The notes: generated by a model from the letters alone, not told the origin. 64,000 nt of DNA from Flaviflagellibacter sp963786225 (GCA_963786225.1 CAWAYQ010000002.1:14566-78565); one strand, 5' to 3'; numbered from the stretch's first letter, positions 8,770 to 18,075 are shown. Numbers and translations are program-made.

Positions 8770-10460
8770 CTGAGGTCGCGATCAACGGCAGCGAGCATTT
8801 GCTCGAAGTCGAAGGGCTGAGTGTCGATTTCCATACGCGGCAGGGTGTTGTCCGAGCGGTGCGGAACGTCAGTTTCCATCTCAACCGCGGTGAGACTTTG
8901 GCCATCCTCGGAGAAAGCGGATCAGGCAAGAGCGTCAGCGCCTCGGCGATCATGGATCTGATCGACACGCCGCCCGGGTTCATCCGCTCCGGCTGTATCC
9001 GTTATCGCGGAGAGAATCTGCTCGCCGCGACTTCGGAACGACGCCGTACCATCAACGGCCGCAAGATCGCGATGATCTTCCAGGACCCGCTGGCGGCGCT
9101 CAACCCGGTCTATACGGTCGGCTGGCAGATCGCCGAAATCTTCAAGGTCCACGGCGAAGCCGCAGGCCGCGAGCGCGAGGAATCGATCCGTCTCCTGGAG
9201 CGCGTCGGCATTCCCGAGCCCGCGCGTCGCATCGATGACTATCCGCACCAGTTCTCCGGCGGCCAGCGTCAGCGCATCATGATCGCGATGGCGATCGCGC
9301 TACGGCCGGACCTGCTGATCGCCGACGAGCCGACCACTGCACTCGACGTCACGGTGCAGGCGCAGATCCTGCGGCTCCTGAAGGACCTGCAAGGGGAGAC
9401 CGGCATGGGTCTCTTGCTGATCACCCATGACCTCGCCGTCGCCGCCGAGGTCGCCGAGCGGGTTGCGGTGATGCAGGACGGGCGGATCGTCGAGACGGGC
9501 CCGGTGCACGAGGTGCTGAGCGCGCCCCGCCATCCCTATACGCGCCGGCTGGTGGATTCTGTGCCCGGCCGTCACGGTTTTTCCGCGGCGCAGGCCTGCG
9601 AAGGCGAGACGCTTCTGGCGGTGCGCCACCTCTCCAAGACCTACGAGTTCACCAGTCTTTTCTCCCGCAAACCCGTACTTGCGGTGCGCGCGGTGGACGA
9701 TGTCAGCATCGAATTGAAGCGCGGCGAGAGCCTCGGCATCGTCGGCGAGAGTGGCTCCGGCAAGTCGACGCTCGCCCGCACCATCCTCGGCCTCGAGGAC
9801 GCCAGCGCGGGCGAGGTGCTGTATCGCGGCAAGAACGTAGCCGGCTTTTCCCGCGAGGAGATGTTCGCCTTCCGCCGGCAGATCCAGGTCGTATTCCAGG
9901 ACCCGACCGCCTCGTTGAACCCATTCATGACGGTCGGCCAGATCGTCGCCGAGCCATGGGCGATCCATAAGGATGTGGTGCCGCATGCGCAGCGTGCCAA
10001 CCGCGTTAATGAGCTTTTGGAAAGCGTCGGCCTGAAGCCCGAGCATGTACAGCGCTACCCGCACCAGTTCTCCGGCGGCCAGCGCCAGCGCATTGCCATA
10101 GCCCGCGCGCTCGCGCTCAATCCGAGCATCATCGTCTGCGACGAGGCGGTCTCGGCGCTCGACGTCTCGATCCAGGCGCAGGTGATCGAACTGCTCAAGG
10201 CGCTCCGCCGCGACTATGGGCTGTCTTACCTGTTCATCGCCCATAATCTGCCGGTGGTGCGCGACTTCTGCGACCGGGTGGCGGTGATGTACCGCGGCAA
10301 GATCGTCGAGGCGGGCGATACCGCGGCCCTCTTCGCCGCGCCCCAGCACCCCTATACGCGCGATCTGCTGGCCGCGAGCCTGGCCGCCGATGGCATCGCC
10401 TTAGGACCGGGCGCCGCACCATCAGGCTCAACTCCCACCACACAAAGTGCAGCAGGATAA
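8766..10460 (+). CDS. fused double ATPase of the peptide-type ABC importer (DppDF/GsiA-like)
   Basis: 564 aa from the ATG at 8766, which overlaps the permease stop. There are two complete ABC domains in one chain. The first (about 10-265) has Walker A GESGSGKS near residue 49, FSGGQRQR and LLIADEPTTALD. The second (about 290-545) has GESGSGKST, FSGGQRQR and a Walker B ending CDEAVSALD. The oligopeptide C-terminal HPYTR motif is present after both. It powers the permeases before it. Fused ATPases of this kind occur in GsiA and in many alphaproteobacterial family-5 importers. The remark that its second Walker B has DEA where many have DEP is an observation only. Confidence 0.93.
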   Translation: MTEVAINGSEHLLEVEGLSVDFHTRQGVVRAVRNVSFHLNRGETLAILGESGSGKSVSASAIMDLIDTPPGFIRSGCIRYRGENLLAATSERRRTINGRKIAMIFQDPLAALNPVYTVGWQIAEIFKVHGEAAGREREESIRLLERVGIPEPARRIDDYPHQFSGGQRQRIMIAMAIALRPDLLIADEPTTALDVTVQAQILRLLKDLQGETGMGLLLITHDLAVAAEVAERVAVMQDGRIVETGPVHEVLSAPRHPYTRRLVDSVPGRHGFSAAQACEGETLLAVRHLSKTYEFTSLFSRKPVLAVRAVDDVSIELKRGESLGIVGESGSGKSTLARTILGLEDASAGEVLYRGKNVAGFSREEMFAFRRQIQVVFQDPTASLNPFMTVGQIVAEPWAIHKDVVPHAQRANRVNELLESVGLKPEHVQRYPHQFSGGQRQRIAIARALALNPSIIVCDEAVSALDVSIQAQVIELLKALRRDYGLSYLFIAHNLPVVRDFCDRVAVMYRGKIVEAGDTAALFAAPQHPYTRDLLAASLAADGIALGPGAAPSGSTPTTQSAAG

Positions 10461-10461
10461 T

Positions 10462-11538
10462 ATGACCGAACGTCGGAAGTACCGCATCGCCGTCATCCCA
10501 GGTGACGGCATCGGCAAGGAAGTCGTGCCGGAAGGCGTCCGAGCGCTGGAGGCCGCGGGCCGCAAGTTCGGATTCGACCTGCAGCTCGATCATTTCGACT
10601 TCGCCTGCGCCGACTATTATGTCCGCCACGGCAAGATGATGCCCGACGACTGGAAGGCGCAGATCGGCGGCCACGATGCGATCTTCTTCGGCGCGGTCGG
10701 CTGGCCCGAAAAGGTGCCGGACCATGTCTCGCTGTGGGGCTCGTTGGTGCTGTTCCGGCGCGAGTTCGATCAGTATGTGAACCTGCGCCCGGTGCGGCTG
10801 ATGCCCGGAGTGCCCTGCCCGCTCAGTGGCAAGGTGCCGGGCGATATCGATTTCTATGTCGTGCGCGAGAACACCGAGGGTGAGTATTCCGCGATCGGTG
10901 GCCGGATGTTCGGTGACACCGACCGCGAGATCGTCATGCAGGAGACGGTAATGACGCGCTTCGGCGTCGACCGAATCCTTCGCTTCGCCTTCGATCTCGC
11001 CGCCAAGCGCGGCAAGAAGCATCTCACCGCCGCCACCAAGTCCAACGGCATCGCGATCACCATGCCGTACTGGGACGAGCGGGTGGAGGCGATGGCGAAG
11101 AACTATCCCGACCTCAAGTGGGACAAGTACCATATCGACATTCTGGTCGCGCACTTCGTGCTGCACCCGGAATGGTTCGACGTGGTGGTGGCCTCGAACC
11201 TTTTCGGCGACATCCTCTCCGACCTCGGCCCGGCCTGCACCGGCACGATCGCCATCGCACCGGCCGGCAACATCAATCCCGAGCGGAAATTTCCTTCGCT
11301 GTTCGAGCCGGTGCACGGCTCTGCGCCGGACATCGCCGGCAAGGGAATAGCCAACCCGATCGGCCAGATCTGGTCCGGCGCGATGATGCTGGAGCATCTC
11401 GGCGAGGCGGAAGCCGCCCGCGCGATCGTCTCCGCCATCGAGAAGGTGCTCGCCGAGCCGGCGTTGCGTACCCGCGACCTTGGCGGCAAGGCCAATACCG
11501 TCGATTGCGGCAAGGCTGTCGCCGACGCAATCGCCTGA
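10462..11538 (+). CDS. dmlA: D-malate / tartrate dehydrogenase (decarboxylating)
   Basis: 358 aa from the ATG at 10462, which follows AGGA and lies one base after the ATPase stop. It belongs to the isocitrate/isopropylmalate dehydrogenase family. IAVIPGDGIGKEVVPEG, the FGAVGWPEKVPDHVSLWG stretch, REFDQYVNLRPVRLMPGV and FYVVRENTEGEYS closely follow E. coli DmlA and the tartrate dehydrogenases. It carries the metal-binding Asp set in SNLFGDILSDLGP. It oxidises and decarboxylates a D-2-hydroxy dicarboxylate with NAD+. It is probably a catabolic step for what the adjacent importer brings in. A tartrate-type substrate (ttuC) is equally possible. Confidence 0.85.
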   Translation: MTERRKYRIAVIPGDGIGKEVVPEGVRALEAAGRKFGFDLQLDHFDFACADYYVRHGKMMPDDWKAQIGGHDAIFFGAVGWPEKVPDHVSLWGSLVLFRREFDQYVNLRPVRLMPGVPCPLSGKVPGDIDFYVVRENTEGEYSAIGGRMFGDTDREIVMQETVMTRFGVDRILRFAFDLAAKRGKKHLTAATKSNGIAITMPYWDERVEAMAKNYPDLKWDKYHIDILVAHFVLHPEWFDVVVASNLFGDILSDLGPACTGTIAIAPAGNINPERKFPSLFEPVHGSAPDIAGKGIANPIGQIWSGAMMLEHLGEAEAARAIVSAIEKVLAEPALRTRDLGGKANTVDCGKAVADAIA

Positions 11539-11559
11539 CCTCCAGCACGGATTGAGCTC

Positions 11560-12579
11560 ATGACCGCGAACGATCGCAATGTACTGGTGACGATCCGCTT
11601 CTTTGACGGTGAGGCGATGGCCGTGCTGAAGGACGCCGGCTGCAACGTCGTCGTCCACGAGCCGCAAGGCCAGAACGACGGCACTTTCACCTCAGCGCAG
11701 ATCCTCGAAATGCTTCGCGGCATGCAGGGCTGGGTGGTCGGCCATGCCTGGGCGACACGCGAAGTGCTGGAAGGCTCTCCGTCGCTCAAGGTCATCGCCC
11801 GTCGCGGCGTCGGCTATGAGCGGGTCGATGTCGAGGCGGCGAAGCGGCTCGGCAAGGTCGTAACGATCGCAGCCGGCGGCAATGCGCCGTCGGTCGCCGA
11901 CCAGACCGTCGGCATGATGCTCGGCGTCGGCCGGCGTTTCCGCGAGATGCAGTCGTGCATGGCGACCGGCGACTGGTCGATCCTGGTCGGCACCGAGCTG
12001 TACCGCCGCACCGTTGGACTGATCGGGTTTGGTCGCATCGCCCGGCACGTGGCGCGACGGCTCGCCGGCTTCGAGGCAAATGTACTGGTCTATGCACCGC
12101 GTCCCGACAAGGAGGCCGCGGCGGAGTATGGCGTGCGCTTTGTCGACCTGCCGACGCTGCTCCGCGAGAGCGACTATGTCAGCCTGCACGCGCCGCTGAC
12201 CGACGCCACGCGTCATATCATCGACGCGCAGGCGCTGGCCGCGATGAAGCCGGGCGCCATCCTCATCAACACCGCCCGCGGCGGGCTGGTGGACGAGGCC
12301 GCGCTGCTGGAAACGCTGCGCGGCAAGCGCATCCTCGGCGCCGCGCTCGACGTGTTCGAGGGCGAGTCAGACCCGGCGTTGCGGCCGCTGGTCGACGAAC
12401 TGGTCAAGCTGCCCAATTGCATCGCCACGCCGCATTCCGCGGCCTCCACCAACGAAGCGCTGGGCCGCAGCAATGTGTTGTCCGCACGCTCCGTCGTCGC
12501 TGTCCTCGACGGCGGGATGCCGGTCGCCGACGGCATCGTGGTGGACGGCCGGATCCCGATCGCAGCCGGGGCGCACTAG
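11560..12579 (+). CDS. D-isomer-specific 2-hydroxyacid dehydrogenase
   Basis: 339 aa, phosphoglycerate-dehydrogenase-like. The split catalytic domain surrounds a Rossmann domain (about 105-290) with VGLIGFGRIARHVARRL. Catalytic Arg lies in INTARGGLVDE, Glu in the ALDVFEGE segment and His in CIATPHSAAST. NAD-dependent members reduce 2-keto acids or oxidise D-2-hydroxy acids in the cytoplasm. It starts 21 bp after the dmlA-like gene in the same operon. The substrate is not readable from sequence. The ACT regulatory domain of true SerA is absent. Confidence 0.88.
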   Translation: MTANDRNVLVTIRFFDGEAMAVLKDAGCNVVVHEPQGQNDGTFTSAQILEMLRGMQGWVVGHAWATREVLEGSPSLKVIARRGVGYERVDVEAAKRLGKVVTIAAGGNAPSVADQTVGMMLGVGRRFREMQSCMATGDWSILVGTELYRRTVGLIGFGRIARHVARRLAGFEANVLVYAPRPDKEAAAEYGVRFVDLPTLLRESDYVSLHAPLTDATRHIIDAQALAAMKPGAILINTARGGLVDEAALLETLRGKRILGAALDVFEGESDPALRPLVDELVKLPNCIATPHSAASTNEALGRSNVLSARSVVAVLDGGMPVADGIVVDGRIPIAAGAH

Positions 12580-12615
12580 CTCCGGTTTCATGTTCCAAGA
12601 AGGAAGGAAACGATC

Positions 12616-13323
12616 ATGTCCCAAGCAGCAGTCAAGGAAGCCTCGAAGAGCTGGCCGGCCGGTTACGCCATCAATCCACGGGGCGCCGGGCCGACCAAGG
12701 AGCAGGTCGAGGCGTTCAAGAAAGTCCCGGCGGCGTGGGCGAGCGACTGCCTCGGCCGCTCGACCGGCTCGGTCGGCCTCAACCGCTACCACCCGTCGCT
12801 GACGCTGATCGCCGCCGGCCCCGCCTATACGGTGCGTGTGCGGCCCGGCGACAATCTGATGATCCACAAGGCGCTTGAACTCGCCCAGCCGGGCGACATC
12901 ATGGTCATCGACGGCAGCGGGGACCTCACTCAGTCGCTGATCGGCGGCAATATGCGCCTCACCGCATTGCGCCAGAAGCTCGCCGGGCTCGTGATCGACG
13001 GCGCGATCCGCGACATCGGCGAGTGGGACGACGAGATGCCGTGCTGGGCGCGCGGCATCAATCACCGTGGCCCGAGCAAGGACGGCCCGGGCGAGATCAA
13101 CGTCTCGATCTCGTGCGCCGGCATGGCGGTGAACCCGGGCGATCTGATCCTCGCCGACGCCGATGGCGTGATCGCCATTCCGCCGGCCGAAATCCCGGCG
13201 CTCATGGTGCGCATCCGCGATCAGGAGGCGAAGGAAGCTCATCTGAAGGTCGCGAACGTCGCCGGCACCGCAGATCCCGAGCGCTTCAACTCCATCCTCC
13301 GCGCCAGGGGCTGCCCGGTCTAA
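12616..13323 (+). CDS. RraA-like / 4-hydroxy-4-methyl-2-oxoglutarate aldolase family protein
   Basis: 235 aa with the RraA fold. The family aldolase signature G-x-N plus about 20 residues to R-D is present as IGGNM...VIDGAIRD, so it is likely an active class II (metal) aldolase cleaving a branched 4-hydroxy-2-oxo acid, releasing pyruvate, rather than an RNase E inhibitor. Such genes are often misnamed dimethylmenaquinone methyltransferase. The ribosome site GAAGGAAGG precedes the ATG. It is the last gene of the island operon, and about 140 bp later the right repeat begins. Confidence 0.85.
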   Translation: MSQAAVKEASKSWPAGYAINPRGAGPTKEQVEAFKKVPAAWASDCLGRSTGSVGLNRYHPSLTLIAAGPAYTVRVRPGDNLMIHKALELAQPGDIMVIDGSGDLTQSLIGGNMRLTALRQKLAGLVIDGAIRDIGEWDDEMPCWARGINHRGPSKDGPGEINVSISCAGMAVNPGDLILADADGVIAIPPAEIPALMVRIRDQEAKEAHLKVANVAGTADPERFNSILRARGCPV

Positions 13324-13459
13324 GTCCCGCGCAAGACCATCGCGGCACGGCTTTCGCCGTGTCGCGGCGGTCCGCCCGGCTACGTCTCCCAGAGGTCCCG
13401 GAGAGCAATCGGCTCGCCGTCCTTCACCTTCCCGTCGCGCCCCCCGCGGTTGCCGAGCT

Positions 13460-13516
13460 CCCGGCTCATTCAATTTTAAGCTTCCGGCTTTACCTAGCCA
13501 TGCATGGATTTGAGTC
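13460..13516. repeat. right copy of 57-bp direct repeat bounding the island
   Basis: Matches 82-138 without gaps at 51 of 57 positions. It contains the perfect palindrome CCATGCATGG and overlaps the first possible start codon of the following acetyltransferase gene. It therefore forms the junction between the island and resident chromosome on this side. The 136 bp between the RraA-like gene and this repeat contain no recognisable gene. Confidence 0.75.
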
Positions 13517-14691
13517 CCGGGGACAATCGGTTAATGGCCGTTGCCGAAGACATGCTGCCGAACGAATGGAGCGTGGAGCATTCGGCCGCCGCGATCGAAG
13601 ACGACTGGCGCGCATTCGAGACCCACGCGGTCGGAACCCCGTTCCAGTCCTATGAGTGGATCGCCAACCTGCTCGGCGAGCCTTGCGAACGGAAAAGTGC
13701 GGTCTTCGTGCTCGGCCGCCGCAACGGCAGGCTCCGCATCGCCTTCCCGCTCAGCCTGTCCGGCGGAAAGCTGAGCTGGCTCGGCGAGACCTGGAACAAT
13801 TACAACATGCCCCTCGTCGCGCCGGATCTGTTCGCGGCTTTGGACGAGCGCGGCGTCGACGCGATCTGGCGCGAGGTGCGTACGCATCTCGGCAATCCGT
13901 CGGCAAGCCTCCTGCACCGCCAGCCGGCCGAAGTCGGCGGACATCCCAACCCTTTTGCCGGATGGGCCAAGGTCCGCGAGCCGACCGGCGCTTACGCGCT
14001 CACGCTCGGCGATGATTGGGAGAGCTTCTACGAAGCGCTCCACACGATCGAGACACGGCGGGGCCTGAGCCGCAAGCAGCGCAAGCTCGCCTCCGACGGC
14101 AATCTCGTCACGATGCGGATCGAGGATCCGGCCGCGCTTCGCGAGCACGTCCTGCTCATGCTGAAGTGGAAGTCGGATCAGGTCGATGCCGCCGGCGGGC
14201 GCAACGTGTTTTCCGGTATGGCCGGCCGCGAAATCTTCGCGCGCTTTGCCGAACGGCATCCTGAGAAAGTCCGCCTCTATGCCATGCATCTCGACGGAAA
14301 GCCGATCGCGATCGTGTTTCTGTTCGAGGGCAAACGCTGCCTCGTCCTCTACCAGATGGCCTATGACGACGGACCGACATCGCGCCGCTCGCCGGGCAGG
14401 CTTCTGCTGAATTACGTCATGGAGGGGCTCATGACGGAGAAGACTTACGACCTGCTCGATTTTTCGGTCGGCGACGCGTCCTACAAGAAGGAAATCTGCA
14501 ACCGGACGACCGAGCTGACGCACAGCATCATGGCGCATTCCCCGGCGGGCCTTCCCGCCGTCCTGAAGGAGCGCCTGGGGACGTCCCTGAAAGCGGCCAT
14601 CAAGTCGAACCCGGTGCTTCTCGGTGCGGCCGTCCGGGCCAATGCCGTCCTGAAATCCCTGACCGGACAGAAATCGGCAAAGGCCGGCTAG
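13504..14691 (+). CDS. CelD/BcsL-like GNAT acetyltransferase
   Basis: 395 aa if started at 13504, 385 aa from the in-frame ATG at 13534. The later start is preferred because the first codons lie inside the island repeat. The C-terminal half (about 190-345) is an Acetyltransf_6/FemAB-like GNAT domain: a basic LSRKQRKL helix, MHLDGKPIAIVFLF, and LLDFSVGDASYKKEICNRTTEL, the hallmark of CelD/BcsL proteins linked to exopolysaccharide or cellulose synthesis. No polysaccharide synthase genes are adjacent. The actual acceptor is unknown. Confidence 0.75.
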   Translation: MDLSPGDNRLMAVAEDMLPNEWSVEHSAAAIEDDWRAFETHAVGTPFQSYEWIANLLGEPCERKSAVFVLGRRNGRLRIAFPLSLSGGKLSWLGETWNNYNMPLVAPDLFAALDERGVDAIWREVRTHLGNPSASLLHRQPAEVGGHPNPFAGWAKVREPTGAYALTLGDDWESFYEALHTIETRRGLSRKQRKLASDGNLVTMRIEDPAALREHVLLMLKWKSDQVDAAGGRNVFSGMAGREIFARFAERHPEKVRLYAMHLDGKPIAIVFLFEGKRCLVLYQMAYDDGPTSRRSPGRLLLNYVMEGLMTEKTYDLLDFSVGDASYKKEICNRTTELTHSIMAHSPAGLPAVLKERLGTSLKAAIKSNPVLLGAAVRANAVLKSLTGQKSAKAG

Positions 14692-14735
14692 CCGCAATCG
14701 CTTAATCCGATCAGGAGATAGGTTCCGGCGATTGC

Positions 14736-15803
14736 ATGCCGGGTACCGAAGCTCTACATCATCCGCAAATGCAACCGATCCAACCCCTCGGCGAGACGGC
14801 GCGGTTCAGCCCGCTGATCGATCCGTTCCAGCGAGAAATCACCTATCTCCGGGTGTCGGTGACGGACCGCTGCGACCTTCGCTGCGTCTATTGCATGGCG
14901 GAAGACATGACCTTCCTGCCGAAGAAAAATCTCCTGACGCTGGAAGAGCTTGACCGGCTTTGCTCGGCTTTTGTGGCGCGCGGGGTCAGAAAACTGCGCC
15001 TGACCGGCGGCGAACCGCTGGTGCGCCGCGATCTGATGACGTTGATCCGCTCGCTGTCGCGTCATCTCCAGACCGGCGATCTCGAAGAACTGACGCTGAC
15101 GACCAACGGCACGCAACTCGCCCGCTACGCCGCCGAACTGGCCGATGCCGGCGTGAAGCGCATCAACGTCTCGCTCGATACGCTCGACCCCGCCCTCTTC
15201 CGCAAGATCACGCGTCGGGGCGATATCGACCAGGTTCTCGGAGGCATCGCCGCCGCCCGCGCCGCCGGCCTCAAGGTCAAGATCAACACCGTCGCCCTCA
15301 AGGGCACCAACGAGGACGAAATCGAGTCCATCGTCGCCTGGGCGCACGGCCTCGGCATGGACATGACCCTGATCGAGACCATGCCGCTCGGCGACATCGA
15401 CGGTGACCGGACCGACCAGTACCTGCCGCTGTCGCTTGTCCGCGCGCGGCTCGCTCACCGTTTCACCCTGAACGATCTCGGTGACCGCACCGGCGGCCCC
15501 GCTCGCTATGTGCGCGTGGCCGAGACCGGTGGCCGCCTCGGCTTCATCACGCCGTTGACCCACAATTTCTGCGAAAGCTGCAACCGCGTCCGGGTCACGT
15601 GCACGGGCGAGCTGTTCATGTGCCTCGGCCAGGAAGACGCGGCCGATCTGCGGGCCCCGCTGCGTGCCTCGGAGTGCGATGACGCGCTTCATGCCGCTAT
15701 TGAAGAAGCGATATCGCGCAAGCCGAAAGGCCATGACTTCGTGATCGACCGCGAACACAGGCGGCCGGCGGTGTCCCGCCATATGTCGGTCACCGGCGGC
15801 TGA
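14736..15803 (+). CDS. moaA: GTP 3',8-cyclase, molybdenum cofactor biosynthesis
   Basis: 355 aa radical SAM enzyme. It converts GTP to 3',8-cyclo-GTP in the first step of molybdopterin synthesis, together with MoaC. The SAM cluster motif CDLRCVYC starts near residue 46 and the SAM-binding TGGEPLVRRD follows. The second, GTP-binding cluster is in the C-terminal FCESCNRVRVTCTGELFMC stretch. The protein ends in the catalytic Gly-Gly tail (VTGG). The N-terminus may start at the ATG 33 bases later, since the first dozen residues are not conserved in the family. No other moa genes lie nearby. Confidence 0.96.
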   Translation: MPGTEALHHPQMQPIQPLGETARFSPLIDPFQREITYLRVSVTDRCDLRCVYCMAEDMTFLPKKNLLTLEELDRLCSAFVARGVRKLRLTGGEPLVRRDLMTLIRSLSRHLQTGDLEELTLTTNGTQLARYAAELADAGVKRINVSLDTLDPALFRKITRRGDIDQVLGGIAAARAAGLKVKINTVALKGTNEDEIESIVAWAHGLGMDMTLIETMPLGDIDGDRTDQYLPLSLVRARLAHRFTLNDLGDRTGGPARYVRVAETGGRLGFITPLTHNFCESCNRVRVTCTGELFMCLGQEDAADLRAPLRASECDDALHAAIEEAISRKPKGHDFVIDREHRRPAVSRHMSVTGG

Positions 15804-15836
15804 CCTTCCTCTAATACCAAACAATGCTAGGTTTTC

Positions 15837-18056
15837 GTGGCGGCGCGCCTGAACTATGCTGGGCTGCACATGAGAGGGCTGTCCGACAAGGGGCGTATCG
15901 AACGGCTTATTTCAGCCGTGAGTTCCGTGCGGCTCCTCGGCTTTCTCGTCATCGCCAGCCTGGTACTGCCCGCGGCTCTATTTGCGGGCTTCAGCTATCT
16001 CAGTTACCGCGCCCATTTCGAAGCGGCCGAGTTCAGGCTCGGCCAGACTTTGGATGTCGCCCACGAGCACATGCGCAAGGTGTTCGAGACGCACGAACTC
16101 GCGACTCTTCACGTGCTCGATCTTCTCAGCGGTAAAAGCGATCAGGATATCCGGGCGAACGAAGCTCATTTTCATCGCCGGCTAGCTGCGCTCAAGCACG
16201 CTATGCCTCAGGTCCGCGATATCCGTGTCCTCGACAGCAACGGCAAAGCCCTGGTGTCGGCGAGCATCTATCCGTTCGTCGGTGGGCCGAATGTCGAAAA
16301 CGAGGAGTTCTTCAAGGTACTTCGGGAGAACAAGGCAGAAAGTTACGTCACCGAAGTCATGCGAAGCCGCGCGCGCACCGGCATGTATTTCCTCGAGACC
16401 CGCCGTTGGCAGGACGAGCACGGAAAATTTCGCGGCGTCATCTCGATCTCCGTCGAGCCGAACTACTTCAAGGTCTTCTTCAGCGGCTTCCCGGAAGGAA
16501 ATGTATTCAGCCTGGTGCGTGACGACGGCTCGGTCCTTGCCCGCTATCCGGATGTCGCGGAACCCGAGGGCGCGCGCCTGACCTCCGGGCGCGGGCTTCT
16601 CACGGAGATCGAACGCGGACCTTTGGAAGGCCGGTACCGCGCGACATCGGACGCGGATGGTGTCGAACGCATCGCGAGTTATCGCAAGCTCCCCGATCAG
16701 CCCCTCTACGTCACGGCCAATTTCGGGCTGCCCGACGTCGCGAAAGCCTGGCGTAACGACATGATAAGCCATCTCCTGCTCGCGGGGCCTGCCACGTTCG
16801 GGCTGTTTCTCATCACGTTTCTCGCCTATGCGCAGGCCCGGCGTGAACGCCACGCGCTGGAACGGCTGCGGGAAGAAATCGATCTGCGCCAGCGCACCGA
16901 GGCGCAGCTTGTCCAATCGCAGAAGATGGAAGCCGTCGGCCGCCTCACGGGCGGTATCGCGCATGACTTCAACAATCTTCTCACCGTCATCATGGGCAAT
17001 CTCGAAACGGTCGTCCGCCAGTTGCCGAAAGCAGGTGAAAGGGTGAAGCGTGCGCTGGCGAATGCACAACTGGGCGCCGAGCGCGCGGCGTCCCTCACCC
17101 ACCGCCTGCTGGCCTTTTCGCGCCGTCAGCCGCTCGAAGCCAAGCCTGTCGATCTGAATGCGCTCGTCGCCGGCATGGCCGATCTCATGCGCCGCACCAT
17201 CGGCGAAACGATTACGATCGAATCCCAGCTCGCTGCCGGCCTCTGGATAACGGTGGCGGATCCAAACCAGATCGAGAACGCGCTGCTCAACCTTGTCATC
17301 AATGCGCGCGACGCGATGCCGGACGGCGGGCGTCTCACGATTGCAACAAAGAATGCCGAAATCCGCGAAGGCGACGCGACTGCGCACGGCCAGGAAATAC
17401 CGCCGGGCGCCTATGTCGTCCTGCGCGTCGCCGACAACGGCAGCGGCATCCCGCCCGATGTGCTCGGAATGGTGTTCGAGCCATTTTTCACCACCAAGCC
17501 GACCGGAAAAGGCACAGGCCTCGGCCTCAGCATGGTCTATGGCTTCATGCAGCAAACCGGGGGGCATGTGAGGATCGAAAGCGAGGTCGGCCGCGGTACC
17601 GCCGTATGGCTTTATTTTCCGCGGAACGACGGCGCGGCGCTGATGCAAGCGATGGCGAAGGTGGACATTCCGATCGAAACAGCGGGCAACGGCGAAACCA
17701 TTCTCGTCTGCGAGGACGACGAGGGCGTGCGCAACTTCAGTACGCAAACGCTTCGAGATCTGGGCTACCGCGTCGTCGAGGCCGACGACATGAACGGGGC
17801 GCTCGAGAAGCTCGACGCAAATCCGGAGATCGCAGCCCTGTTCACCGACGTCGTACTTCCGGGCGACGGTGATGGGCGGGTGCTCGCCGATGAAGCGCGG
17901 CGCAGGCGGCCCGACCTGAAAGTGCTGTTCACGACAGGCTACACGCGCGATGCGATCGTGGTCGACGGACGGGTGGATGAAGGTGTGGAACTATTGAACA
18001 AGCCGTTTTCATCGACCCATCTGGCGCGCCGGATACGAGCTTTGTTTGATTCCTGA
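15837..18056 (+). CDS. hybrid sensor histidine kinase with extracytoplasmic sensor and receiver domain
   Basis: 739 aa from a GTG with AGG 5 bases upstream. The ATG at 15870 is an alternative. Membrane helices lie at about 32-55 and 312-335 and enclose a roughly 255-residue Cache-like sensor domain. A coiled-coil region leads to the dimerisation/phosphorylation helix with H376 in GGIAHDFNNLL. The ATPase domain has NLVINARDAM (N box), DNGSGIP, FEPFFTTK and GTGLGLSMVYG. The C-terminal receiver has the acidic pair in VCEDDEG, D671 in FTDVVLPG and the KPF lysine. No response regulator gene is adjacent, so the output partner is elsewhere. The ligand is unknown. Confidence 0.93.
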   Translation: MAARLNYAGLHMRGLSDKGRIERLISAVSSVRLLGFLVIASLVLPAALFAGFSYLSYRAHFEAAEFRLGQTLDVAHEHMRKVFETHELATLHVLDLLSGKSDQDIRANEAHFHRRLAALKHAMPQVRDIRVLDSNGKALVSASIYPFVGGPNVENEEFFKVLRENKAESYVTEVMRSRARTGMYFLETRRWQDEHGKFRGVISISVEPNYFKVFFSGFPEGNVFSLVRDDGSVLARYPDVAEPEGARLTSGRGLLTEIERGPLEGRYRATSDADGVERIASYRKLPDQPLYVTANFGLPDVAKAWRNDMISHLLLAGPATFGLFLITFLAYAQARRERHALERLREEIDLRQRTEAQLVQSQKMEAVGRLTGGIAHDFNNLLTVIMGNLETVVRQLPKAGERVKRALANAQLGAERAASLTHRLLAFSRRQPLEAKPVDLNALVAGMADLMRRTIGETITIESQLAAGLWITVADPNQIENALLNLVINARDAMPDGGRLTIATKNAEIREGDATAHGQEIPPGAYVVLRVADNGSGIPPDVLGMVFEPFFTTKPTGKGTGLGLSMVYGFMQQTGGHVRIESEVGRGTAVWLYFPRNDGAALMQAMAKVDIPIETAGNGETILVCEDDEGVRNFSTQTLRDLGYRVVEADDMNGALEKLDANPEIAALFTDVVLPGDGDGRVLADEARRRRPDLKVLFTTGYTRDAIVVDGRVDEGVELLNKPFSSTHLARRIRALFDS

Positions 18057-18075
18057 TTGTCCCTTCCCGGTACGT

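Noticed and set aside
13380..13469. 29-codon minus-strand frame next to the right repeat (starts MSRELGNRGGRDG)
   Set aside because: Too short, no recognised family and no ribosome site. It might be a remnant tail at the island border, but nothing supports it.
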